64,000 nucleotides of DNA from the NCBI GenBank assembly GCA_902521805.1, contig CABYTL010000005.1, forward strand, positions 1-64,000. Direction: 5' to 3'. Shown piece after piece: positions 17,602 to 26,862 of the stretch (positions are counted from its first letter, which is position 1; each line of letters starts with the position of its first letter). The notes under the pieces were generated by a model. The model had not been told where the DNA came from. It saw nothing but the letters and a program-made list of their open reading frames with translations, and searched no databases. The stretch comes from an uncultured Pelagibacteraceae bacterium. GTDB lineage: Bacteria > Pseudomonadota > Alphaproteobacteria > Pelagibacterales > Pelagibacteraceae. The translations under genes were made by a program, and so were the position numbers.

Positions 17602-19381
17602 TTAAATTAAAAGTTATTGCTATTCTAGCACCATCGCTAATTGGGATAAATTCGATTTTTCCATTATGATCATTAATAATTTTGTTTACTATTGAAAGAC
17701 CTAATCCAGTGCCATCTTTTTTTGTAGTAAAGTACGGGTTCAATATATCCTTAATGTTATTTTTTAAAAGACTAAAACCAGTGCCGTTATCTGTTATAGT
17801 TACTATTATATTGTCGTTATTTTCTATAATTTCAATAGATATTTCTTTATTAAAATTGGGGCTTTTTTCTTCTTTTTGCTTAATACTCTCTATTGAATTC
17901 TTAATAAGATTAAAAAAAACTCTACTTAGTTGTTCTTTGTCTCCTTTAAAAATAATTTTTTGAGAATTTGTTATTATCTTTATTTTAATATTCTTATCAA
18001 GTTCAGAAACTAAACTAACATTGTCCTTAACTATTTGAAATATATTATTTTCTTTTAAAATAGGTTTTGGCATCCTAGCAAAATCTGAAAATTCGTTTAC
18101 TAAATTCCCTATCTGTTTAATTTGATTATTGATAATTTGAAGATTTTCTTCAAAATTTGACTTATCTTTATCATCGACTTTATCAAAATATTTTGTTTTG
18201 ATTCGATCTATTGATAATTGGATTGGTGTTAACGGATTTTTTATTTCATGTGCGAGTTTTCTTGCAAGATTACCCCATGCTTCGTGCCTCTCATTAATGA
18301 TTAATTTCTCTTGTTGTGATTTTAATTGATTAATCATTAAGTTAAAATTTGAATTTAATTTTTCTAAATCTTTATCAGTTTTGATTTCAGGGACTTTAAT
18401 ATCAAGGTCACCTTTACCTATTGCTGATGAGGCAAAAATTAAATTATTAATTGATCTAAAAAATCTTGATGAAAATCGAATTGCTATAGTAATTGAGATA
18501 AACATTAACAAAGTAACAACTATTAAATAAATAATTGCAAAAGAAATTTTTATACCAGTGCTTTTTTCCTCAACAGTATAATAAAAATTGATAGCTTCCT
18601 CAGATTCTGTTAAATAATTGGAAATATTTTTATCCAAATATTTAACCACATATAAAAATCTATTTTCGAATGCTTGTAATCTAATTATTGCAGCAGATAT
18701 ATTTTCAGGCGCATTTATTATTTTTAAAGGACGATCATCCTCTAGGACTAGTTTAAGAGCTTCATCTAAAGGTGGTTTATAATCATTTTTATTATCTAAG
18801 TTAGAAAACAAAAGTTTTTTATTTTCATCAATTATATGAATTTCATCTATATTTCTAATTAGTTTTTGTGTTTTTAAAAATCTTTTATATTCATTTGAGT
18901 TATCATTTAAAAATTTTGCACTTTTATTGGTATCAAATGCAATTAAAACAATATCTGCATTAACTTTATTTCTAACTTCTTCAACATAACTTTTAGCTAA
19001 TTCATATGAGTTATTAACAACGGTAGTAACTTTCTTATCAAAATATTTTTCTAAAGCGAATGAGAACAAAAACAATGAAAAGATCGAAATTAGAATTGAT
19101 GGTATAAGAGTAAATAGGGAAAAATAAGTTATGTATTTTTTGTTTGAAGTAATACCGTCTTTATCTATGTCGGTTCTTATGGACTTTTTTATTTCAAAAA
19201 ATATAAAGATAAATAATAAAATTAATAAGAAAATATTTGCAATAAGTAAATATTTAAGATTTTGTTGATTTAAGTCTATAAAACTTCTGTCAATAAATGT
19301 TAAAAATGTAAATAAACCTGCAAATAGAGTAATTAGAAATAATATGATAATAAGTATATTCTTTTGTAAAAACTCGCTCAT
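17591..19381 (-). CDS. ntrY: NtrY-type sensor histidine kinase, short form
   Basis: This is the membrane kinase that phosphorylates NtrX. At 596 aa it is shorter than typical NtrY (around 750 aa). Hydrophobic helices lie near residues 9-30, 43-62, 84-110 and 280-301. An extracytoplasmic region spans about 112-278, a HAMP linker about 302-357, then the HisKA motif LARKLAHEIKNPLTP with H378. The ATPase domain has NLIKNSIES (N box), DNGTGFS, and GTGLGLSIV. No room remains for the PAS domain that usually sits between HAMP and HisKA, so cytosolic sensing by PAS or haem seems lost. Only 27 nt separate its start from the divergent ispDF. Confidence 0.92.
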   Translation of the reverse strand: MSEFLQKNILIIILFLITLFAGLFTFLTFIDRSFIDLNQQNLKYLLIANIFLLILLFIFIFFEIKKSIRTDIDKDGITSNKKYITYFSLFTLIPSILISIFSLFLFSFALEKYFDKKVTTVVNNSYELAKSYVEEVRNKVNADIVLIAFDTNKSAKFLNDNSNEYKRFLKTQKLIRNIDEIHIIDENKKLLFSNLDNKNDYKPPLDEALKLVLEDDRPLKIINAPENISAAIIRLQAFENRFLYVVKYLDKNISNYLTESEEAINFYYTVEEKSTGIKISFAIIYLIVVTLLMFISITIAIRFSSRFFRSINNLIFASSAIGKGDLDIKVPEIKTDKDLEKLNSNFNLMINQLKSQQEKLIINERHEAWGNLARKLAHEIKNPLTPIQLSIDRIKTKYFDKVDDKDKSNFEENLQIINNQIKQIGNLVNEFSDFARMPKPILKENNIFQIVKDNVSLVSELDKNIKIKIITNSQKIIFKGDKEQLSRVFFNLIKNSIESIKQKEEKSPNFNKEISIEIIENNDNIIVTITDNGTGFSLLKNNIKDILNPYFTTKKDGTGLGLSIVNKIINDHNGKIEFIPISDGARIAITFNLNDS

Positions 19382-19408
19382 AATTTAGGGATAATATAGT
19401 AACTATAA

Positions 19409-20512
19409 ATGAACAACTACTTTATAATTCTTTCTGCTGGATCTGGAAAAAGATTTAATCTGAAAAAGCCAAAACAATATTTTAATTATAAAAACAAACA
19501 ATTATTTGAACATTCTGTCGAAAAAGCATTGAATTCTAAGCTTTTTAAAAAAATCATTTTAGTTATAGATAACCCAAAAAGAATACATAAAAAATACCTG
19601 AAGAATATTTTAATTATAAAAGGTGGAAAAGAACGATTTGACTCTACTCTGATAGCTCTTAGAAAAATCAAAAAATATAAACCTAAGTATGTATTTATTC
19701 ATGATGCTGCAAGACCAAATTTTTCAATTAAATTGTTAAAAAATTTAATGAAGAATTTAAAAAAAAACAAAGCTGTTGTTCCAGCTGTTTATTCTAGAGA
19801 TTCTATAAAGTACAAAATAAAAAACCAATATTATAATTTAGAAAAAAAAGATTCTTTATTAACTCAAACTCCTCAGGCTTTTAAATTTAAAGAACTATAT
19901 GCTATTGCTAAAAAGCAAAAAATTAAAGTTAGTGATGAAGCTTCACTTTTCATTAATAAAAAAATAAAAATTAAGTTTATCTCTGGAGAAATTCAAAATA
20001 ATAAAATAACTTATTTAGATGATATTAAAATTCCAAAAACTTTTTTTGGTATAGGGTTTGATATTCATAGATTAGTTAAAAAACAAAAACTTTATTTAGG
20101 TGGAGTTAAAATACCTTTCCACTCCGGTTTAAAAGGACATTCTGATGGTGATGTTATAATACATACTATTATTGATGCAATACTAGGTGCTACAAGAAAA
20201 AAAGATATTGGTTCTTATTTTCCTAATACAAAAAAATTCAAAGGAATAAGATCAACAATGATGATTAAACCTATCATAGACAACTTTTATAAATCAAATT
20301 TTATCATAAATAATCTAGATATTAATCTAATTTGCGAAAAACCAAGAGTTTCAAGGTATCGAACAAAAATTATCAATTCTATATCAAAACTAATTAAGTT
20401 AAATAAAGATAAAATTAATCTTAAAGGTAAAACTGTAGAAAAATTAGGTTTAATAGGTAATGAAAAAGCCATCGCCTGTGAAGCTATAATTTCAATTTCA
20501 AAAAATGATTAA
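19409..20512 (+). CDS. ispDF: Bifunctional IspD/IspF isoprenoid enzyme
   Basis: This fusion carries out two steps of the non-mevalonate isoprenoid pathway: cytidylylation of methylerythritol phosphate (IspD) and formation of the cyclodiphosphate (IspF). IspD occupies residues 1-205, with SAGSGKRFNLKKPKQY near the start and FIHDAARP around 97. IspF runs from about 211 to 367 with the zinc ligands D218 and H220 (GFDIH) and the GHSDGDVIIH segment. The fusion is common in alphaproteobacteria. The product connects to dxr at 42314-43480 in the same window. It overlaps pgpA by 8 nt and starts a short plus-strand operon, with little room for a promoter outside the ntrY coding region. Confidence 0.96.
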   Translation: MNNYFIILSAGSGKRFNLKKPKQYFNYKNKQLFEHSVEKALNSKLFKKIILVIDNPKRIHKKYLKNILIIKGGKERFDSTLIALRKIKKYKPKYVFIHDAARPNFSIKLLKNLMKNLKKNKAVVPAVYSRDSIKYKIKNQYYNLEKKDSLLTQTPQAFKFKELYAIAKKQKIKVSDEASLFINKKIKIKFISGEIQNNKITYLDDIKIPKTFFGIGFDIHRLVKKQKLYLGGVKIPFHSGLKGHSDGDVIIHTIIDAILGATRKKDIGSYFPNTKKFKGIRSTMMIKPIIDNFYKSNFIINNLDINLICEKPRVSRYRTKIINSISKLIKLNKDKINLKGKTVEKLGLIGNEKAIACEAIISISKND

Positions 20513-20999
20513 AATATTAAATACATTATTTGTAACGATGTTTGGATTAGGAAGAATAAAATTAATTCCTGGAACTATAGGATCCTTAGTAACAATCATT
20601 ATTCTTTATATTTGTTTTCATATATTAAATATATCTCAAAACTTAATCTTATTTGGATTGATAATTGTATTTATCTACTCTTTTAAAGCTATTGCTTCAC
20701 ACATAAAAAATAAAAAGAATAAAGATCCTAAAGAAGTGATAATTGATGAGTTTATTGGGCAATCAATACCAGTTTATTTATATGAAATTTCACACGGAGT
20801 AGATAAATCTTCTTATGAAGCTGTATTATTTTATAGCATTTGTTTTATATTATTTCGAATTTTTGATATCTTAAAACCTTTCCCAGTAAGTTTTTTTGAT
20901 AGAAATTATAAAAATAGTTTTGGGGTGATTATGGATGATGTTTGTGCCGGATTTTATGTTGTATTATCATTAATTTGTTTTATGGTTTTAATTAATTAA
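20505..20999 (+). CDS. pgpA: Phosphatidylglycerophosphatase A
   Basis: PgpA removes the phosphate from phosphatidylglycerophosphate to give phosphatidylglycerol, at the inner membrane. The 164-aa protein shows the family opening GLGRIKLIPGTIGSL (15-29), the central DEFIGQSIP (acidic metal-binding residues near 79), and DILKPFPVSFFDR toward the end, followed by GVIMDDVCAGFY. Three or four hydrophobic helices are visible. It overlaps ispDF by 8 nt and precedes pncC by 8 nt. Confidence 0.93.
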   Translation: MIKILNTLFVTMFGLGRIKLIPGTIGSLVTIIILYICFHILNISQNLILFGLIIVFIYSFKAIASHIKNKKNKDPKEVIIDEFIGQSIPVYLYEISHGVDKSSYEAVLFYSICFILFRIFDILKPFPVSFFDRNYKNSFGVIMDDVCAGFYVVLSLICFMVLIN

Positions 21000-21007
21000 T
21001 TTATTAG

Positions 21008-21469
21008 ATGAAATTTCTTGTAAAAAAATTAGCAAAAAAAAAACTTAGAATCTCTGTTGTAGAATCCTGCACTGGGGGGTTATTAGCAAGTGCAATTACT
21101 TCGGTGAGTGGAGCCTCAAAGGTATTTAATTTGGGATTAGTTACATATTCTAATCATGCAAAAATTAAAGTTTTAAAAATAAATAAAGATATAATTAGAA
21201 ATTATGGAGCTGTAAGTCATGAGTGCTGCTCAGCTATGGTAAATAATTTATCAAAAATTTCTAAAGCAAATATTAATGTTTCTATAACTGGAATTGCAGG
21301 CCCAAAAGGTGGTTCAAAGCAAAAACCCATTGGATTGGTTTATATAGGTATAAAAAAAGGCAATAAAACACAAATCTATAAAAATCTTTTTAAATCAAAA
21401 AAAAGAGGTCTAATTCAAAGAGCTACTGTTAAAAAAACATTTAACTTAATCTTAAGGCTTCTTAAATAA
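21008..21469 (+). CDS. pncC: Nicotinamide-nucleotide amidase (CinA C-terminal domain protein)
   Basis: This 153-aa protein is a stand-alone CinA C-terminal domain, which deamidates nicotinamide mononucleotide to recycle NAD. Hallmarks are VVESCTGGLLASAITSVSGA (the SxT/GG nucleophile region, near residues 18-37), LVTYSNHAK, and TGIAGPKGGSKQKPIGLV. The N-terminal MoCF-like half of full-length CinA is absent, as in most short proteobacterial homologues. Its 3' end overlaps the convergent ratA gene by 18 nt, leaving no room for a conventional terminator. Confidence 0.93.
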   Translation: MKFLVKKLAKKKLRISVVESCTGGLLASAITSVSGASKVFNLGLVTYSNHAKIKVLKINKDIIRNYGAVSHECCSAMVNNLSKISKANINVSITGIAGPKGGSKQKPIGLVYIGIKKGNKTQIYKNLFKSKKRGLIQRATVKKTFNLILRLLK

Positions 21470-21901
21470 TTCTTCAGCTCTCTTTTGAAACGCATCTGCT
21501 ATTTTCTCTAAACCGTATTGAAAAGATACTATCATTAAAGAATTTAAAAACTTATTTTTAATTTCAAAATCTATATCGAAAGTAATTTCTGTTGCTTTTT
21601 CTTTTTCTGTAAATTTCCAATTATTTGATAAATGATTTAAAGGACCTTCAATATTTTTCACATAAATAGAATCCTCTTTTTTATTAAATATTACATCACT
21701 TTTATAAGTATCTTTGAAAAGTCCTTTTCCAATTGTTAAATCAGCAATTATCTTTTGAGTGTCTTTTTCATCTTCATTTTTATGAATTTTTGCATCATAA
21801 CAGAAAGGTACAAATTCAGGATATTTCTCTATGTCAAGAACTAAGTTAATTAAATCATTTTTTTTACATTCAATTAACCTCTTTACAGAAGCTTTAGGCA
21901 T
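21452..21901 (-). CDS. ratA: RatA/Coq10-type START-domain protein
   Basis: The 149-aa product belongs to the polyketide-cyclase/START family that includes mitochondrial Coq10 and bacterial RatA. Characteristic wording includes LVLDIEKYPEFVPFCYDAKI (21-40), where YPEFVPxC is the family signature, and GPLNHLSNNWKF around 90. In alphaproteobacteria this gene usually follows lipA, as here, with a one-base overlap of stop and start. Coq10 relatives bind ubiquinone and support its use in respiration, while RatA is described as a ribosome-association toxin. Context (lipA, ubiquinone-based respiration) favours the Coq10 role, but sequence alone does not decide. Confidence 0.88.
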   Translation of the reverse strand: MPKASVKRLIECKKNDLINLVLDIEKYPEFVPFCYDAKIHKNEDEKDTQKIIADLTIGKGLFKDTYKSDVIFNKKEDSIYVKNIEGPLNHLSNNWKFTEKEKATEITFDIDFEIKNKFLNSLMIVSFQYGLEKIADAFQKRAEELFKKP

Positions 21902-22833
21902 TAATTAATTCTTAATCTTTTTTTTTGTAATTTAGCAAAATCTTCATCAGCATGATATGAAGATCTAGTTAAAGGTGATGATGAAACTAAAAGAAATCCT
22001 TTTGATTTAGCAATTAATTTTAATTCTTTAAATTCATTTGGATGATAGTATTTTTTTAAAGGATGATGTTTGACAGAAGGTTGAAGATATTGGCCTATGG
22101 TTAAAAAATCAACATCTGCAGTTCTTAAGTCATCCATCACTTGTAAAATTTCATCAAATTCTTCTCCAAGACCTACCATTATTCCAGATTTGGTAAAAAC
22201 TTTGTTATTATATTTTTTAGCATTTTTTAATAATTCAAGTGAAGCAAAATATCTGGCTCCTGGTCTCACTTTCAAATAAAGTCTAGGAACTGTTTCAATA
22301 TTATGATTAAAAACATCAGGATTTGCCTCTAAAATTTTTTTATAAGAATCTCCTTTTCTCAAAAAATCTGGAGTTAAAACTTCTATAGTTGTTTTTGGAT
22401 TTTTTTTTCTAGTTGTTTCAATTACTTTTTTAAAATGATTTGATCCACCATCTTTCAAGTCATCTCTATCGACTGAAGTAATAACTACATGTCTTAAAGA
22501 AAGTTTATTTACTGCATTAGCTATTTTAATGTCCTCATATAAATCTAATTTTTCAGGTTTTCCTGTTTTAACATCACAGAAAGCACATGCTCTAGTGCAA
22601 GTGTCTCCCATAATCATAAAGGTTGCATGTCTTTTACTCCAGCATTCAGTTATATTTGGGCAATTTGCTTCCTGACAAACAGTCACTAGATTACTTTTAT
22701 TGACGACTGTTTTTGTAAGAAAGAACTCTCGACTGTCCACAAGTTTTGATCTAATCCAATCAGGTTTTTTTTTTATAGGATTAATAGGATTTTTCACTTT
22801 CTCAGGGTGTCGAGGTTTTAAATTATTTTTCAT
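21901..22833 (-). CDS. lipA: Lipoyl synthase
   Basis: LipA inserts two sulfurs into octanoyl groups on lipoate-dependent enzymes. It is a radical SAM protein of 310 aa. The auxiliary cluster cysteines are C53, C58 and C64 ([12 protein letters not shown]), and the radical SAM cluster cysteines are C79, C83 and C86 (CTRACAFC). The C-terminal [13 protein letters not shown] holds the serine that ligates the auxiliary cluster. It overlaps ftsB by 11 nt and ratA by one base. In many alphaproteobacteria the pyruvate dehydrogenase genes that need lipoate sit between ftsB and lipA. They are absent here. Confidence 0.97.
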   Translation of the reverse strand: MKNNLKPRHPEKVKNPINPIKKKPDWIRSKLVDSREFFLTKTVVNKSNLVTVCQEANCPNITECWSKRHATFMIMGDTCTRACAFCDVKTGKPEKLDLYEDIKIANAVNKLSLRHVVITSVDRDDLKDGGSNHFKKVIETTRKKNPKTTIEVLTPDFLRKGDSYKKILEANPDVFNHNIETVPRLYLKVRPGARYFASLELLKNAKKYNNKVFTKSGIMVGLGEEFDEILQVMDDLRTADVDFLTIGQYLQPSVKHHPLKKYYHPNEFKELKLIAKSKGFLLVSSSPLTRSSYHADEDFAKLQKKRLRIN

Positions 22834-23125
22834 TATTTTTTAAAATATAAATTTTCTCTTTTTTTTTACCAAAAAGAAACCGTTCTCTAATCAAAATCTC
22901 CACAAAATCAAGATCAAGATTGTCACTTAGTAAAGAATTTTTAAAATCCAGTTCATCAATATTTTTTATTAAATTTCTCTCTTTGATTTTAAGATCTTTT
23001 AGTATTCCTCTTTTTTCATGATAAGAAATTAAGCCTCTTTCACCGGACATCAAGCTGAAGAAAAAATATAAAATTAAGAATGTTGAAATTAATAGAAAAT
23101 AATTTTTTTTAAGATTCTTTATCAT
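22823..23125 (-). CDS. ftsB: FtsB/DivIC-family septum formation initiator
   Basis: This 100-aa protein fits the small bitopic cell-division protein FtsB. It has a short cytosolic lysine-rich N-terminus, one transmembrane helix (about residues 10-27) and then a coiled-coil-like stretch (about 38-65) rich in Leu, Lys and Glu. The C-terminal part has [17 protein letters not shown], matching the family's ending where a conserved Arg/Leu pattern precedes a glycine. It follows enolase by 2 nt, the standard alphaproteobacterial arrangement, which supports the call more than the weakly conserved sequence does. Confidence 0.82.
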   Translation of the reverse strand: MIKNLKKNYFLLISTFLILYFFFSLMSGERGLISYHEKRGILKDLKIKERNLIKNIDELDFKNSLLSDNLDLDFVEILIRERFLFGKKKEKIYILKNNEK

Positions 23126-23127
23126 CG

Positions 23128-24381
23128 TTAAATTTTATTCATTCTAGCACTTTTTCCAAGCTCTTCTTCAATGCGTAATAATTGATTATACTTTGCTACT
23201 CTCTCTGATCTTGCTAATGAACCAGTTTTAATCTGATTAGAATTAGTCCCAACTGCTAAGTCTGCTATAAAAGTATCTTCACTATCTCCAGATCTATGAG
23301 AAATTATTGTTTTATAACCAATTGCTTGGGCAAACTTAATTACATCAATTGTCTCTGAAACTGTTCCTATTTGATTTAATTTTATTAATATTGCGTTTGA
23401 TGAAATATTCAAGAAACCTTTTTTTAATCTTTCCAAATTTGTAACATATAAATCATCTCCAATAATTTGAATATTTTTTACTGATTTCATAAACTTATTC
23501 CATGATTGCCAATCATTTTCAGCAAAAGGATCCTCTATAGAAGCTATCTTATATTTCTTAATCATTTTCTTGTACTCTAAAATCGTTTTTTCAACAGAAA
23601 TATATTTTTTTGAGTGAATTGAATACTTTTTATTCTTTTTTAACTCATTGGCTGCAACATCTAGGCAAATTGAAACATCTTTTCCATTTTTAAATCCAGA
23701 TCTTCTTATTGCGGAAACAATATGATCTAATGCTTGGTTATTGTTACTGATCATAGGAGCAAAACCACCTTCATCACCCACAGAAATTGAAAGACCTTTA
23801 TTTTTTAACAATTTGCTTAAATTTTTAATAATTAAGTAACACATTCTGGTTGCCTCTGAAAAACTTTTAGCTTTATCCGGCCTAATCATAAATTCCTGAA
23901 TTCTTAATCCATTATTTGCATGCGCTCCCCCATTAATGATATTCATTAATGGATAAGGCATCAAAAAATTTTTTTTTACTAAAAAATTTTTATATAAAGG
24001 TATCTTTTTTATTTTAGCTGATAGTTTCTTCGTGGCCATAGAAACTGCTAAAATCGCATTTGCACCTAATTTAGTTTTTTGTCTAGTGCCATCTAAATTA
24101 ATCATTATAGTGTCTATTCTTTCTTGATCATGTACACTATAACCTTTTAATTTTTTAGATATTTTTGAATTAACTAAATTAACTGCATTAAATACACTTT
24201 TCCCAAGATATTTTTTATTTTTTTTATCTCTTTTTTCATAAGCCTCATATGTTCCAGTTGAAGCTCCAGAAGGGCATATTGCACTGGCACTAAATTTTAT
24301 TGTATAAATTTCAGCTTCTATAGTAGGATTTCCTCTACTATCATAAATTTGACGAGCTTTAACTTTAATAATTTTACTCAC
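23128..24381 (-). CDS. eno: Enolase
   Basis: Enolase converts 2-phosphoglycerate to phosphoenolpyruvate in glycolysis and gluconeogenesis. The 417-aa protein is full length, beginning with the family's RQIYDSRGNPTIEAEI. It has GGAHANNGLRIQEFMI near 150, the magnesium-binding IEDPFAENDW near 283, and KLNQIGTVSET plus SHRSGDSEDTFIADLAVG toward the end. It lies between kdsA (4-nt overlap) and ftsB (2-nt gap), so PEP production sits beside PEP use by KdsA. Confidence 0.97.
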   Translation of the reverse strand: MSKIIKVKARQIYDSRGNPTIEAEIYTIKFSASAICPSGASTGTYEAYEKRDKKNKKYLGKSVFNAVNLVNSKISKKLKGYSVHDQERIDTIMINLDGTRQKTKLGANAILAVSMATKKLSAKIKKIPLYKNFLVKKNFLMPYPLMNIINGGAHANNGLRIQEFMIRPDKAKSFSEATRMCYLIIKNLSKLLKNKGLSISVGDEGGFAPMISNNNQALDHIVSAIRRSGFKNGKDVSICLDVAANELKKNKKYSIHSKKYISVEKTILEYKKMIKKYKIASIEDPFAENDWQSWNKFMKSVKNIQIIGDDLYVTNLERLKKGFLNISSNAILIKLNQIGTVSETIDVIKFAQAIGYKTIISHRSGDSEDTFIADLAVGTNSNQIKTGSLARSERVAKYNQLLRIEEELGKSARMNKI

Positions 24382-25205
24382 TTATTCTTTATTAAATTAT
24401 CTATGTCATTCAATTGCTTTAACAAATCATCTAATTTGTTTATTGGTAACATGTTTGGACCATCTGATGGAGCTTGGTCTGGATTTTGATGAGTTTCAAT
24501 GAAAACTCCAGCTACACCTACTGCTACAGCTGCTCTTGCAAGATACTCAACAAACTCTCTTTCTCCTCCAGATGAGTTTCCTCTTCCACCTGGCTGTTGA
24601 ACTGAATGTGTTGCATCAAATATAACTGGATAACCATTTTTAGCCATTATAGGTAAAGATCTCATGTCTGAAACTAGTGTATTATATCCAAAGCTAGCTC
24701 CTCTCTCTGTTACTAAAATATTACTATTACCAGAGTCTGAAATTTTTTTTGTTACGTTAACCATATCCCAGGGTGCTAAAAACTGACCTTTCTTAACATT
24801 TATTATTTTATTTGTTTTTGCTGCAGATATTAAAAGATCTGTCTGTCTACACAAAAAAGCGGGTATTTGTAAAATGTCTACATGATTAGAAACTGTTGAA
24901 CACTGTTCCACATTATGAATATCTGTCAAAATTGGTACTTTTAATTCCTTTTTAATTCGGTCAAAAACTGGCAACGAAGCATCTAGACCAACACCTCTTT
25001 TGCCTTTTAAGCTTGTCCGATTTGCTTTATCGAATGATGTTTTATAAATAAAGCCAAGATTATATTTTTTTGTTATTTCTTTAATCTTTCCTGCCATATC
25101 CATTGCATGCTGTTCAGACTCAAGTTGGCAAGGACCTGCAATAATACAAATTTTATTTTCGTTTGATATTTGTAGTTTTCCACAATTAACTTTTAAGCTG
25201 TTCAT
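24378..25205 (-). CDS. kdsA: 3-deoxy-D-manno-octulosonate 8-phosphate synthase
   Basis: KdsA condenses PEP with arabinose-5-phosphate to make KDO-8-phosphate for the lipopolysaccharide core. At 275 aa it is typical. Conserved stretches are IAGPCQLES (22-30), the active-site IPAFLCRQTDLL near 116, and DATHSVQQPGGRG near 198, followed by the IETHQNPDQAPSDGPNM segment. Overlaps of 4 nt with pyrG upstream and eno downstream indicate translational coupling. CTP from PyrG is needed to activate KDO, so the pairing is logical. Together with the lpx genes it shows the organism makes lipid A and probably a KDO core. Confidence 0.97.
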   Translation of the reverse strand: MNSLKVNCGKLQISNENKICIIAGPCQLESEQHAMDMAGKIKEITKKYNLGFIYKTSFDKANRTSLKGKRGVGLDASLPVFDRIKKELKVPILTDIHNVEQCSTVSNHVDILQIPAFLCRQTDLLISAAKTNKIINVKKGQFLAPWDMVNVTKKISDSGNSNILVTERGASFGYNTLVSDMRSLPIMAKNGYPVIFDATHSVQQPGGRGNSSGGEREFVEYLARAAVAVGVAGVFIETHQNPDQAPSDGPNMLPINKLDDLLKQLNDIDNLIKNK

Positions 25206-26818
25206 TTAAGATTTTTTGCTGCCTTGATAAATGATGAGAATAAAGGATGAGGAGCCAAAGGTCTAGATTTAAATTCAGGATGAAATTGAACTCCTATAAA
25301 CCATGGATGATTATTAAGTTCAATAATCTCTGGTAATTTGTTGTCAGGGGACAAACCAGAGAAAATCATACCTTTTTTCTCAAATTTATTCTTATAAGCA
25401 ATATTTACCTCATATCTATGTCTGTGCCTTTCTTTAATTATGGTGCTTTTATACATTTTTTGAATTTTAGAATTTTTTTTTAGTTTAGCATTATAAGAAC
25501 CCAGTCTCATCGTCCCGCCTAGATTTTTTTCTGTACCTTTAATTTTTTTACCGTTTTTTGTCCATTCATTAATTAGACCTATAATTGGCAATCCTCTTTT
25601 ATCAAATTCACTAGATGTAGCATTTTTAAGATCAAGCTTGTTTCTTGCAAACTCTATGATTGCCATTTGCATTCCATAACAAATTCCAAGAAATGGGATT
25701 TTATTTATTCTGGCATATTTTATAGCCTCAATTTTCCCGTCAGTTCCTCTTTTACCAAATCCACCTGGTATTAATATTCCTGAAATATTTTTCAATTTAT
25801 TTTTAATTTCGATAACTTTTAATTTTTCAGAATCTATTCTCACTAAATTTACTTTAATGTTATTAGCTATACCTCCATGAGTTAATGCTTCATCTAAAGA
25901 CTTGTATGCATCCTTCAAATTCACATATTTTCCAATTATTGCAATATTCAATTGTTTTTTATTGTTTAAAATAATTTTTGTAATTTTTTTCCACGGTCTT
26001 AAATTGACAGATTTTTTTGATTTTAATTTAAAATAATTTAAAACTTGAATATCTAATTTTTCTCTAAAAAAACTAATAGGTGCCTCATATATTGTTTTTA
26101 CATCAACAGTTTCAATTACATTTTTTATATCAACATTGCAAAATAAGGAGATTTTTCGTCTATGTTCTAAAGGTATTGATCTTTCAGATCTACAAATAAT
26201 TATATCTGGTTGAATACCAATACTTCTCAATTCTTTAACTGAATGTTGTGTGGGTTTAGTTTTAATTTCATCTGATGCTTTTAAATATGGTACTAAGGTT
26301 AAATGAATGAACAGTGCATTTTTTTTACCAACATCATTTGCGAATTGTCTAATAGCTTCAACAAAGGGTAAGCTCTCTATATCCCCTACTATTCCTCCAA
26401 TTTCACAAATTACAAAATCTTCTTTAGATGAGTCATTACTTATAAATTTTTTAATTCGATCGGTAATATGTGGAATAACTTGAACTGTTTTACCAAGATA
26501 CTCTCCTTTTCTCTCCTTTTTTAAAACATCACTATATATTTTACCTGTTGTGATATTGTCTGATTTTCTTGCAGAGACTCCCGAAAATCTTTCATAATGA
26601 CCTAGGTCTAAATCAGTTTCTGCACCGTCATCTGTTACAAAAACTTCTCCATGTTGAAAGGGACTCATCGTTCCTGGATCAACATTTAAGTATGGGTCTA
26701 ATTTTCTAATTCTAACTTTATAACCTCTTGACTGAAGCAAATATGCTAGAGATGCAGATGAGAGACCTTTACCTATGGATGAAACCACGCCGCCCGTGAC
26801 AAATATATATCGCGCCAT
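25202..26818 (-). CDS. pyrG: CTP synthase
   Basis: PyrG aminates UTP to CTP using glutamine. The 538-aa protein has an N-terminal synthetase domain with TGGVVSSIGKGLSSASLAYL (P-loop, residues 8-27) and the UTP-binding KLDPYLNVDPGTMSPFQHGE. The C-terminal glutamine amidotransferase domain (about 290-535) has nucleophile C380 in LGICYGMQ and the catalytic His-x-Glu in FHPEFKSRP near the end. It begins 44 nt after secG and overlaps kdsA by 4 nt. Confidence 0.97.
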   Translation of the reverse strand: MARYIFVTGGVVSSIGKGLSSASLAYLLQSRGYKVRIRKLDPYLNVDPGTMSPFQHGEVFVTDDGAETDLDLGHYERFSGVSARKSDNITTGKIYSDVLKKERKGEYLGKTVQVIPHITDRIKKFISNDSSKEDFVICEIGGIVGDIESLPFVEAIRQFANDVGKKNALFIHLTLVPYLKASDEIKTKPTQHSVKELRSIGIQPDIIICRSERSIPLEHRRKISLFCNVDIKNVIETVDVKTIYEAPISFFREKLDIQVLNYFKLKSKKSVNLRPWKKITKIILNNKKQLNIAIIGKYVNLKDAYKSLDEALTHGGIANNIKVNLVRIDSEKLKVIEIKNKLKNISGILIPGGFGKRGTDGKIEAIKYARINKIPFLGICYGMQMAIIEFARNKLDLKNATSSEFDKRGLPIIGLINEWTKNGKKIKGTEKNLGGTMRLGSYNAKLKKNSKIQKMYKSTIIKERHRHRYEVNIAYKNKFEKKGMIFSGLSPDNKLPEIIELNNHPWFIGVQFHPEFKSRPLAPHPLFSSFIKAAKNLK

Positions 26819-26862
26819 GGAAGTATCTTATAGCCAATAAAAAAAGAATTGGAAAGAGTTAA

